This document shows positions 16,601-27,279 of a stretch of DNA of 64,000 nucleotides, one piece after another. Every line of letters starts with the position of its first letter. Position 1 is the first letter of the stretch. Origin of the DNA: Steinernema hermaphroditum. Its lineage: Eukaryota > Nematoda > Chromadorea > Rhabditida > Steinernematidae. The DNA is taken from NCBI GenBank assembly GCA_030435675.1, contig CM059625.1:9114001-9178000 (forward strand), in the 5' to 3' direction. Below the pieces are notes generated by a model. The model did not search any database. It saw only the letters and a list, made by a program, of their open reading frames with translations, and was not told the origin of the DNA. The translations under genes and the position numbers were made by a program.

Positions 16601-18454
16601 TCCTCATTGGCAATTGCCTTTGCGACAGCGCTCGTCTTCAAATGACACGCTCACGACGAGCGCACGTTGTTAAGTAGCTTCAAACAGAGTGGCCTCGCAT
16701 TTGACTTCGTTCGCCTTAATGTAACTATCATCTCATGAAACGCAAAATCATCACCTTTGTCCTTTTTGCGCGTACTTGGGAACTAGCTTCTACTCGGGTT
16801 CATTTGCTATGCAGTCGGGGCGCGCGCAGTCCGGGCCGCGCTTGGGAGCTGGCAGAGGAAACCAAATGCGAACTTTCGCGCAAGTGTTGCCCGAATACTT
16901 GCAAAGTAAGCAATTATTCGCTATTATGTATTCAGATTAATTCCTCGATTTCGATGGTATGTGAGCGTGACTTGTTGAAGAAGCCTCACCCTCTAAAATG
17001 TGGTGGGTGTTTTGTACCCTCATTTTTGTGTACCAAATATGCCACTAGAGTTCACAGCAGCGTGCCTCCTTATTTTACGAGCAATTTAAAAGATAATCAT
17101 CGAATAAACAGCGTGACGATTCTTGTTATTATTATTCCAATTTCGTCTTGTTTTCTATCAACGCCGCTCATTTCAAAATAATTAAATGACTCCGCCCAAC
17201 AAAGAGCTTAGTTTTTGTTTGTGCGTAACCCGGAACGCGTGTTCGTTACGTTATGGAAACAAAACATCGAAATTCATGATTCCTTTCTGCTGTTGTTTTT
17301 AAAGCGCGTCGAAAAAGTCGACGATAAAACCGGCGAGCGCAACTCACGCAGGTCTCGATTCGCTTGGGACGTTCTGTTATCTTTATCCTATTAGCCGCAG
17401 CCCGCAGCGAAGTTGCGTTGTTGTCGGCTTAAACTTACAACTAAACTCCTTTCTTTTGTGCGTCTCGAGCGGCCCTTCTTCTTTTCGCTTAATCTTCCGT
17501 GTTGCTCTCGATGTGGACCCTGATGACAGAGGACTTTTGCAAATTTGCCCGATCCAGCTTAGTTGACGACGCCGTTTCGCAGCAATGCCACTGGCGTCTA
17601 GGGTGACAACCGTCGCAACGCCCTTTCCTTAGTTTTTCGGTTTGGCCCTAGTGAGGACAGCGCTCGAAACCCTTATGTTCAGCGCGAGACTGAGCGCGAG
17701 CTAGCATCGGTGAGCACGGATCCACACGGCTCTCAGCAAGTGTTTGTCCCAGCAACGCTCTCTCGCGGCTCAAGTGCCACATATGTGCGAGTGAGTCTTT
17801 TTCATCCATAATCACTTTCCATCATTGTTTCTTTCATAACAAATGCACGGCGAACGAAAGCAGGCTATCCAGGCGGAGCTTCTGGGAGGGTCCCTGGCGA
17901 CTTAGAGACTCACTCAAGAGCCAAACCGCTAATCCTTATTTTGGATAGCTTTTCTCAGTGGTTAAAGTGTTTTTCTTCACATTGTTCCCATTTCTCGTAT
18001 GTCAGATTCAGAGTAACACAATGTGATTGGCGCCTTTAAACGATTAAAAGTAACAAAATGACATTTCTGCTCGGACTTTACATTGATTCATTCACCAAAA
18101 CCACAGGGATTTCTACAAACAACAAAACCTTGAACTTTCCAACGTTTTTTCCAACTCCCCTACAAAAAGAAGAAATCAAAGGTATGAAGTGACACTGCCC
18201 AACAAGCTGAACCGCTAAAGAATTAACCAGAAATTTTATGCAAAGCAATATGGAGATGCAATTTGCTGTTTTCGATTACCCAAATCGCAATAAAACGCCG
18301 TGTCAGTGGCCGATTTATCTTTGTTGACGCGTCAATTGGTAGGCGCCGCCTGCCAGTTCGGGAAAGGGTTTGCCTTCGCGCCGTAAAAGCATATGGTTTG
18401 TGGTCGTTCTCATTAGTGTATATTGATTAGACCAATGATAATTCTGACATCGGA
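13664..18454. other. Long intergenic region, no firm gene
   Basis: 4.8 kb without an exon chain I can support. It includes a GC-richer segment (about 16800-17780), which may hold promoter or 5' UTR of the Munc13-like gene. One isolated exon-like piece ends at a good donor at 16906 and contains the spacing C-x5-CC-x3-C (CELSRKCCPNTC) seen in WAP domains. Open frames of 60-150 codons at 13926-14255 (minus), 15608-16072 (plus) and 16735-17181 (plus) show no recognisable family. Confidence 0.45.
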
Positions 18455-21400
18455 ATGATTCCACAAATTCCGGAACGGGTGCGCACGGTGCAGAATTGGG
18501 CTGGTCGGCAGATCAATCGCGCTCAACAGTTCATTCGATCCGCTTCCATAAGCCACTCAGAACCGGAAGACCTTCAGTTGGACACAAATCAACAGTCAGT
18601 GTGGTTTGCATTATTTTAAGTTTAATTAAACATTCCACTTGATACCATATGGACAAAACATTTGCCAGTGCTTCGTTGACTAGAACAGCCTCGCAATTAC
18701 AGAACAAACCATTTTCTCCTTCATGTAACGATGTTAATTATGTCGACGACATTTCGTCACGTATACTCAGATACTGTTTACGGTTTTAAAGGTCAAAACT
18801 ACTCTGATTTGTGGTGTGCGTAAAATGCATTTCACCTGTTTAAGTTCGATGTAAGACTGAGTTTACGTTACGAACAGTTTTTATAAGCGTAAATTCAAAA
18901 CTAGCGCTACACAATTGCGACATCGGAGAGTGAATGAACTCTTTAGGGTGCAAGCCTCGGACGGATACTTTTTCGAACAGTTCAGTCAGCCGCAACCTGA
19001 AGAAAAAGAATCAGATACTGACACTGGCCAATTGACTATCGTCAAACTTTCTATTAATGACAACAAGGAACGCATTCAGGCAAGCGATCTAAGGCTATTC
19101 AGAATAATTTTTCTGTAGGTGTTCCAAGATTTGTACGTGGAAGCACTGTACACTATCGTGCACAAAGTAGGAAAGTCCAGTGCTCTACCGGAACCACAAC
19201 TTTGCAAATATGTCCAAAACGCCTTTCAAGTTGATGATGGTCTGCACCAGAAGCTGCTTAACCGAGCAAAGAAAGAAAAACCACCCATTGTTCTGCTCAA
19301 CATATCGCTGCTGGAAGCCAGGGATCTCATTGCAAAAGACATCAATGGTAGATGCGCAACGTGACATTCGCAGTATACGCAAATGAAATATTTAAGGCTT
19401 CAGCGATCCGTTTACAATGATGGGTATTGTTCCGGGCAGTCGAAGAACCAAGGCCAATGACAGCGAAGCTGGAAATGGGGAGCAGGATGAAGCTGATGAG
19501 CATGGCCACGAAACACCACCTTTATCACCGCATTCCCAGGTTTTATATAATCTGCGAATTGCAAATCATTAAATTTTATAGAAGCAGGGAAATGTTCTTC
19601 ACCGTTTTGGTGGTTCATTTCGAAGAAGAATTGGTTCAAAAAAGAGCGCAAAAACAGAAGCAAAGTCTATCCCGGCGAAGTATATCAAAGCGTCGTCTGT
19701 GCAATACAAGACCCTCAACCCAAAGTGGAATGAAAAGTTCCAGTTCATCGTAGATGATGTTTCCACTGATCGATTTCATATGGATATCTGGTACGCAATT
19801 CCATCAAACAAGAGTGGTTACTTTCTCTTTTAGGGACCACGACGACGAAGAAAAGTCTGTACTCGATGCTGTGACATCACTCAACCACATCACTGGATTG
19901 AAAGGACTCGGACGGTACTTCAAGGAGGTTACGCAGAGTGCTCGAGCCGGATCACAAGACTGCACAGACGATTTCCTTGGATGTGTTACTATGAAGCTCA
20001 AAGACGTACCTTCTGCAGGGTGTGAAGACTGGTTTACTCTTGAAAAACGATCGGAACGATCGGAGGTATCGGGACAAGTTCGCCTAAAGGTTCTGAAGAG
20101 GATGTTCTAAACATTAATAATGATGATTCCATTTAGCTGTGGTTGAGTACAAGGGAGGAGCGCATTGACCAGCAAGATGATGATCTCATGGATGTCCGAC
20201 AGCACATCGAATTGATAAGACAGTTTGCTCTCCACGAAATCAGAATGTCGGGGGTAGTAAAATAAAACAATGCGAAGAATATAGAGCAAAATTGATTTAG
20301 GCTCCGGTGAGCTTTTTCAATGGGCAACTGTCCGACCCAGCCACTACCATCCTGCATCAACATGCCATCCAAGGCGACCTCACAGAACTCCACCAATCCA
20401 TGTGGTAAAAAAAATATAGTCGGTGCGATAGAACCCATGAGCTATGGATGTTTTTAGTCAATGGCTTGCGTACAGCGCCATGATAAACATCGGCATATCG
20501 TTCAGTTTTCTGTACGACATTCTTTCCCGACTCATCTCGAAATGGGTACCGCTGGCGCTTGACAAAGACGAGGAGAATACCCTGACGGAGTCCTTCCAAG
20601 CATTCGATGATTACTGCAAGAAGGCCATGATGGGTCATCGGACAAATGTTTCTACCAGCAAGCGTACCCAGCTAGAGTCTTTCTCAAACATGCTCAGGTA
20701 CCGTATTCCCCAACGTAATCGGTGAAGTGATTCCTCTAATATCAGGTGCTGGAAATTAATGCGCGAAAGCCCCCTTTATGAGAAATGTTTGCCATTCCAA
20801 AAGTCCTTTGATTACGACATCAACGCCATTCTGCAGGTTAGTACACATCTAAATCAGAGCAACAGCCCATAATTAAATTTTTTTAGAAAAGTGCAGAGGA
20901 ATATTTCCGGCACGTTATCAAGCACGCAGAAGACAATGAGGTAATGCGCCCGATTGAACACTGTTTACTATCTCAGCTTAAGAATCCATGCAAGGAACTC
21001 TACCAAGTCATACAAACATTAAATAAGGCATGCGCCAAGATGCACAAATTCGATCCGATCTTCAAAACGTTCACTGACATAAATTACGGACTGATCACGT
21101 ATCGTGAGTTCGATCGACTGGTGAGTGCTCCTGTTTTTTCTTGATTAGTCGCTTTGTTACTTTTCAGCTCGATGAATACATTTGCTCCGAGATGATGAGC
21201 GAAAAAAAGGATGACTTGAAGACACTGGTTGGTTATGGTAACACGACGACGACACAGGTTAATGTTTCAGATGATGACAGCGTCCAAAACAGAAGGGGAC
21301 AACGAAGAACTGTTGATAACCATTCTACGTGTGCATTTTGCCGCTCAAGAGTTTCGACAGTATCGTTTGCCACGGCAAAAGTACCGCCTGGACAAGTCCG

Positions 21401-23662
21401 ACTGGGGACAGATTTTTGATCGCGCAATCGTGAAATGGATGGATATTGCGAGAATCAAAGCGTTTGGTCGGGTTGAACTCGCTTGCCAACTGGATGCAAC
21501 GATACAAATCGCATCCTCAGAAATTCGACACACTAGTTCATATGTGGATGTTTGTCACATAATCGACCAGTACCTGGCCATATGGGAAAGGATGAATGTC
21601 AGCGATGTGATTTTACGCGCGGATTTGACCGAAAAATTGGTGCAGTGCATTTGCAAAATCGCTGAGTTCTATGTGGACCGAGTTCTGGCCCAACTGGCAA
21701 CCGACGGATTTTGTGGACAGCTGCAGGCATTTATACCGAGTGCGCTTATCAATTTGGTAGGCCTGCCAAGTGTCACAACCATGAGATCATGTGTAAAATT
21801 TCAGTTTTGCGCTGCCGTTAATAACATAGAGCAAGTCCGACGAAGTTTAGTGGTAACTGACAAGCTGCATCTTGATGAGCTACTGGAGCAGTACGAACAA
21901 AAAACTCAGGTTTGCGTTGAAATTGAGCGACGTTACACCACATATTCAGCAAAAAGCTCAATGGAAAATCGAGGTTGAGTCTGAACTAGATCGCTGCGAT
22001 AAGTACTTATGCGAACAAATCGAATGTACCATTGATAAACTTGCCCGACGCCAAATAGCCATCCTCAAAAAGCATGTTTTCCATTTGGCTTGGAGCCCCT
22101 CAGCATGTCCAGTGGAAGGTGCCTTGAAACCTCTCACAGATACGGTATCAAAACAATCTTGGTCTCATCAAATTGTGAATTTACAGCTTGATGCAGAGCT
22201 CTCGGCTGTCCATCGCACTTTGCTTCATAGAAATTTCGTACGGGTCATGCATGCACAGGTCAACATTCTTCTGCCGCTCTTCGACGAATGCATAGAGGAG
22301 AACCCCGGGGTAAATGCCGCTTTTTCAGGTATCTAACTTTTACTCTAGCTGGAACCCGTCTTCTATCAACGTTTGTATGAAGCCTGGAGCGTGCTCACTG
22401 ATTTTTTCCATGCTGGTGGAAAGGGCATCTCATTGGAAACGTTCGAAACCATTCCCGCTCATATGGTAAACAACAATTCACAAGAACAAATTAAAAAAGA
22501 ATTACTTTAAAGGAGCTAGTGTCCAAACTCGCGCTCAACCAAATGTCCACCATTCGCATAATTGAACAGTATTACAAGAATCTCCTCAAAGAACAGGTGA
22601 GCTTCTGATGTTCTTCCCAAGTAGGCAAATAAAAAGGAACACAAAACGTATTACGAGCAGATTTGTTTCTGGAAATGTTCTCGATCGTGTGATTTTGCGA
22701 AACTATGTGTTACATTTAAGTTTTGTGATCGCTTGCAAATTTAGGAAATGGCATCCGATGAAGTAAAGGTGAGATAGCAAATTGTAGTTTTCCAACCCCT
22801 GTAGATGGATCATAGAACCATACCGTTTCTAATACTTACCCTCTTCTCTCCTTAGTTGTTTCCTCTGTCTTTTTCTCTCAAATACTGGTCTACACATGCG
22901 AAACTCCTTTCCATTTTGCAAGTATTATCAAATAGTACAGAATGATCTGGTTTTGTAGTTGAGTAGAGTCTTCCAGTTGGGACGACAATGGCTATTTCTA
23001 TTTCAGAATGATGTATCGGAGTGCAAATACGGTATTCTGAATGTTCGCGCCTACTATAATTCGAATTCACAGACACTGGTCGTTGATGGTAAGTCCAAAG
23101 TTTTAAGAATTTGGGCATTAGAGTACTTTCAGTGATCGGTGCCAAACAGGTAATCCCTCTGGATACGAATGGACTGAGCGATCCGTTTGTCGTAATCGAA
23201 CTCGTACCGCGACTTCGATACCCTACTCAACCGGTGTCAAAAACTAAGATTGTGAGCAAGAGTCTCAACCCAATCTTCGACGAAACCTTTGAATTGTGAG
23301 CATCGAATAACGTTCAAGTGCAAAGAAATCCATTTCAGTCATATTCCTCCCAAGATTCCCACAGGGGGGATGGTTCACTTCATTGTGATGGATCATGATT
23401 TCCTGCGTTCGAATGACTTTGCTGGTGAAGCATTCCTTGATTTAACCGAGGTTCCGGGCTTTGGCACCGCGGGCGTCGCAAATACATTAAGGCAGTTCAA
23501 CCTTATTCTCATTCATCCTTCCAACAGCAGTAAGTGTTTCCAACTGGCAGACAGATCCCACAAGAACCACATTCAGATAAGGGTATGGTCGACGTCTTAG
23601 CTAGCCGCAAGGAGGACAAAGAAGCCCAAAACTTCATTCGTACTTTAAGTGTGGCATATTAG
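18455..23662 (+). CDS. UNC13D/BAIAP3: Munc13-4/BAIAP3-type C2-MUN-C2 exocytosis protein
   Basis: Priming factor that tethers and opens syntaxin for regulated secretion; the UNC13D/BAIAP3 branch, distinct from neuronal UNC-13. Exons: 18455-18594, 18947-19079, 19119-19347, 19397-19539, 19582-19790, 19834-20089, 20137-20253, 20301-20404, 20458-20697, 20746-20836, 20887-20940, 20977-21120, 21168-21227, 21271-21756, 21805-21909, 21950-22309, 22349-22465, 22513-22596, 22745-22768, 23007-23088, 23133-23295, 23339-23529, 23577-23662; about 1205 residues. Recognised by [13 protein letters not shown] and the first C2 domain (about 150-370; AKDINGFSDPF, then [14 protein letters not shown] and [16 protein letters not shown]). 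The MUN region spans about 440-1020, and the second C2 domain (about 1037-1170) shows [15 protein letters not shown] and [14 protein letters not shown]. Calcium-coordinating aspartates look present in both C2 domains. The intron 19080-19118 is GC-AG. The 24-bp exon 22745-22768 may be alternative. Confidence 0.93.
19080..19118 (+). other. 39-bp GC-AG intron
   Basis: The junction CAG|gcaagc ... ctgtag joins two exons in the same frame; the intron carries an in-frame TAG as its last three bases, so it must be removed for the Munc13-like protein to be made. No GT donor lies nearby in a workable phase, and CAG|GCAAG is the usual context of GC donors. Confidence 0.75.
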
Positions 23663-23735
23663 TTGTAATGGTTGTGTTGGATTGATCGAATACTGCTAGT
23701 ATTGTAGTTGTATTAAGGGGAACTGTACAAACAAT

Positions 23736-23741
23736 AATAAA
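23736..23741 (+). terminator. Polyadenylation signal AATAAA of the Munc13-like gene
   Basis: Canonical AATAAA 74 bp after the stop codon at 23662 and about 200 bp before the start of RCC1L. Confidence 0.7.
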
Positions 23742-23934
23742 ATTGCTGTTTGCACATCAAGAGTCGAATTGCAATATTCGCTGTGACAGTGGCATACTTA
23801 CAACAGGTGTAAACAAGCGCCAATCGGCTTCGCTCCCCTAGAGTCCCGCAACGACGGAACCCTGCGCTGAGCGTTGCGGATACTGTATGTCATGAGAGGG
23901 CCGTAGCAGTTTCTGCAAACCCGGCCACTTAACG

Positions 23935-25465
23935 ATGATTCGCGTGAAGTCAGTCCCTTTACAGGGCTTCTCCTCTACCGTTTGTAGGTTGTTCTCTCGT
24001 TGACTGCTTCATACAAATTGCTTTAGTGTCTCGGTGTGGCAGACGGTTTAACTCAACTCGCGCGGTTTATGGTGCAGGATTAACGGCTTCTGGAAGCTTC
24101 GCTACTCCCTCTCTAGTTTTAAAGGAGAGCCGCGGCGTTACAGTTAACAAACCACAACGGCTGAGCTACTGCAATAAGAAACAGATCAAACACATTGCCG
24201 CTGGATTCGGTTTTTCTTTGTTCGCGTCATCGGATAATGTGTATGGATCTGGCATCAACAACTACTACCAGCTCGGTGGTCCAATAAGGACGGAGAAGCA
24301 TCACCGGTTTGTCTAAAGTTGGTAATATGCGTTAACTATAGTTTTTATAGCAGCGAAGAATGGTATATCGGCGGCAGGAAAGTACCTCTTTCTGAGAACT
24401 GCGGAAAAATTTTGGGACTTGCCGCTGGAAGGCTCCATTCTCTCGTTGCTACCACTTCTGGACTTTTTGCCTTTGGGAATAATGCTCACGGCCAGTGCGG
24501 TCAGAATCCAGAACGTCGCCCGTTTATTGCTCATGCCAAGGATAACGCAATTCAGCGCGTTGAACTGCCGAGTGACAGTCCGATTGTGAAGGTAAGCCAT
24601 GGATGGAATATTCTCTTTCCGTATAAAACGAATGACTGTTTTCAGGTGCATGCCTGTTTGGATACGTCATTTGCCCTTCTCGCCGATGGAACTTTGTACG
24701 CATTTGGTTTATCTGAGGATGGACAAGCGGGAAACGGCAGCTTCGGAATAACTTGGCAGCCAACTGCAGTAGAGGGTGACCTGAAAGGAGAAAAGATTGT
24801 ATCAATTAGCGGCAGTACGGATACACTGATAGCTTTATCGGAAAAAGGGAATTCCGTCTGTTTTCGCCCCGAAAAAATTATCATAGTTTGCCATTTCAGG
24901 TGATGCATTTGCTTGGGGGCAGAACGAATATGGCCAGTTATCTGCTATCACCGATGAAATGCAGGTATAGCTTACGCGATGCTCAGCGTTTTAGAATTAC
25001 TTTTCGCTTAGGTCAATGTTCCGCGTCATCTCCCATTCAAAGTAGGACATATCGTCTCCGCTGGCACAACAGGTTCCTCTTGCATTATTGCGAACAAGGA
25101 AGGCGACTGCTTCGTTTGGGGCTTTCAAATTCTTGGCTTTGGACCATCAGTGACAACTTCCAAGGTTCCGCTTCATTTGGATCGACCGTTGTTTGGAACC
25201 GCTACCGGAGAGGATGCGAAAGTCACCAAAGTGTTTGGTGGTAATTTGATGATGGCTGCGGTAACTGCTTCGGGTAACCTTTACACCTGGGGGTCGAACA
25301 GGTTCGGAGCCCTAGCGCTTGGCCACGACAAAGATCAACTCTTTCCGTTTCCAGTGAGTGAAATGCTGCTTAACGGGTCTTTTACACATATTGTAGGTCT
25401 ACATTCCCAATTGCGTGAAGACGGCGTCCCTGGGACCTGACCATTCGCTGTTCCTGACAAAGTGA
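23935..25465 (+). CDS. RCC1L: RCC1L (WBSCR16), mitochondrial RCC1-repeat protein
   Basis: RCC1-type seven-bladed propeller protein of the mitochondrion, in mammals linked to mitoribosome assembly and mitochondrial fusion. Exons: 23935-23983, 24027-24306, 24351-24591, 24646-24855, 24887-24964, 25012-25353, 25397-25465; about 422 residues (human 464). The basic, Ser-rich N-terminus (MIRVKSVPLQGFSSTV) fits a mitochondrial presequence. Blade motifs: GLFAFGNNAHGQCGQ, GTLYAFGLSEDGQAGNG, DAFAWGQNEYGQLSA, GDCFVWGFQILGFGP, NLYTWGSNRFGALALG and the closing GPDHSLFLTK. The blade order and the phrase QVNVPRHLPF follow RCC1L rather than RCC1 itself. The fourth intron is ambiguous: a canonical 31-bp intron (24856-24886) keeps the frame, whereas homology would prefer a junction four bases inside codon GGG at 24847 with a non-canonical GG donor. 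First donor 23984 (gtaggt) chosen for phase. Confidence 0.92.
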
Positions 25466-25529
25466 CTGCTAACAGTCTCTTATATCGTTGTTGTTGTTGT
25501 TATTGAGATTTTAGATGTGTGTGGTTATC

Positions 25530-25535
25530 TTTATT
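25530..25535 (-). terminator. Polyadenylation signal of the flavin oxidoreductase gene
   Basis: AATAAA read on the minus strand, 80 bp past the stop of the oxidoreductase gene and inside the 149-bp gap to the convergent RCC1L stop. Confidence 0.6.
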
Positions 25536-25614
25536 GAAGTGTTAATGTTTCCCACAGTGCGAAGTTTAACGAATTCATGAGATCTCCATGGATCCAACAC
25601 AGATTTAATTTGAT

Positions 25615-27279
25615 TTAAAGTTCGAGAACACCATTAACGGCAGTCCCCTGTAAGGCTAGATTTGTGATCTTCTCGACATAAGTCGCAGCAGCTTGCTTGT
25701 ACTTTTCAGCCACAGCTGAGTTGCTCAAATCCATAATTCCGTGGGTGAATACCTTCCCGTCAATAGTTGTAAGACCAGCTTGGTACATTTGAGTGTTACT
25801 GGCTAGGTTTGTGATTCGAAAGTCGTTTTGGTCTAAAAGACTGTCAGCAGCAGCATCGGCAGCACCGCTAAGAATTTTCAGTGGAAGATCTGAAAATCAG
25901 ATGTGTGTTCTTTAGTGTGTTTCATTGTTTAACCTGGTTCCGCTGTAATTGGACGTCCTAATCCAATGCCGTCCGTGAAGCCGTCAGCCACAGCCCTTTC
26001 CATCCAGTAAGCAGTTCGGAATCCTCCAGTTAGGTAGACGATGGTCTTCGAAAGTTGTTTCTTAATCTACAATTAAGCCAATTGTAATTATGGAACGGTA
26101 GCATCGAATAACACCTCTCCAGCAAATTCTAGGAAGAATGCTTCACGTTCTCGAGTAGAATCTCTCAGGTGAGCAAAAGCGAACTTCTCTATAGTGCCTC
26201 CGGACAATTCGATGAAGTCAAAGCCAACTTCCTAGAATGAGGTGAATATATTTAAGCGAAAAGTCAGATAACCAACTTCAAGGCGACTTGCAATGACGCG
26301 AGCGTCATCGTTGCTCATCCCCTTGTTCTGGAATTCTATCGAATTCAGCTTAATGCCGACGATAAACTTAGTATCCGCGGGAATTTCTCGTCGGATCGCT
26401 TCGTATATTTCGAAGATAATTCTCGCTCGATTCTCGACGGTGCCACCATATTCATCGGTGCGCTGATTCGTCGTTGGCGAACAAAATTGAGCAAGAAGGT
26501 AACCATGAGCGGCATGAAGTTGGACTCCGTCGAACCCTAGACTAGATAGTTTTTGTGCGCTCCTATGGTAGACTTACCGGCTTCATAGCAATATTTGGCA
26601 GCATATACGAAGTTTTTGATTACATTCTCGTATATCTGCTCTTTTGAAAGCGGAATGGGTCGTCCAAAGCCAGATCCCCTATTAACAGCTGTTAACTGGA
26701 CATCCGATGCAGAGAACGGCGTTGGATTTACTGCGAAAGGTGTTTGGCGTCCTCCCTAACAGAACATAATTCAATACAAGTGGATGTGAAACCAGCTCAC
26801 GTGACTCAACTGGACGATAGCAAGAGATCCTGACGTCTTCATTGCCTTGGCCCACTTCTTGAAGGCGTTACGTCGCTCGGGACTGTCAATTGACTCATTA
26901 ATTATTCCGTTTCCAGCCGATTCCAAATGGTTCTGCAGATTTGTATTTTTATACGTAAAAATCGCCAGTACTTACCGGGCACACCATAACGTTTCCTGTC
27001 AGAATCATTCCGAAGCCTCCACGCCCCCATTTTTCGTAAAGATTGAATAAACCTTGGTGCGGTATTCCACAGTTCTTGCGGTTGTTTACGTCCCAGCTTA
27101 AGGTTCGCTCGGTGAGCGCCGCCTAAAACGCAAAATATTATTTGTCTCCTGCGCTAATACGGACTTACCTTAAGAAACCGATTGCTCGCTGAGCGGCCTG
27201 ATGTGGGGAAAATCAGTTTCTCACCCAGAATTTCAGCCGCATTTGACGTTGGGAGACAGCTGAGACGCTGGACAACCAT
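25615..27279 (-). CDS. NADH:flavin oxidoreductase, Old Yellow Enzyme family
   Basis: FMN-dependent TIM-barrel oxidoreductase that reduces activated C=C bonds of enones or xenobiotics using NAD(P)H; physiological substrate unknown. Minus-strand exons: 27279-27169, 27122-26976, 26932-26801, 26755-26578, 26536-26277, 26231-26115, 26066-25934, 25889-25615, all phases closing, 450 residues. Family marks: FGMILTGNVMVCP, IVQLSHGGRQTP, and the active-site run GFDGVQLHAAHGYLLAQFCS with the His-x2-His pair. Next come NQRTDEYGG and ENRAR, then IGLGRPITAEPDLP near the phosphate site. No targeting signal or membrane segment. Seven introns of 41-52 bp show it is a resident nuclear gene rather than contamination. 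The gene is convergent with RCC1L, 149 bp apart. Close relatives are known from bacteria, fungi and some nematodes. Confidence 0.95.
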
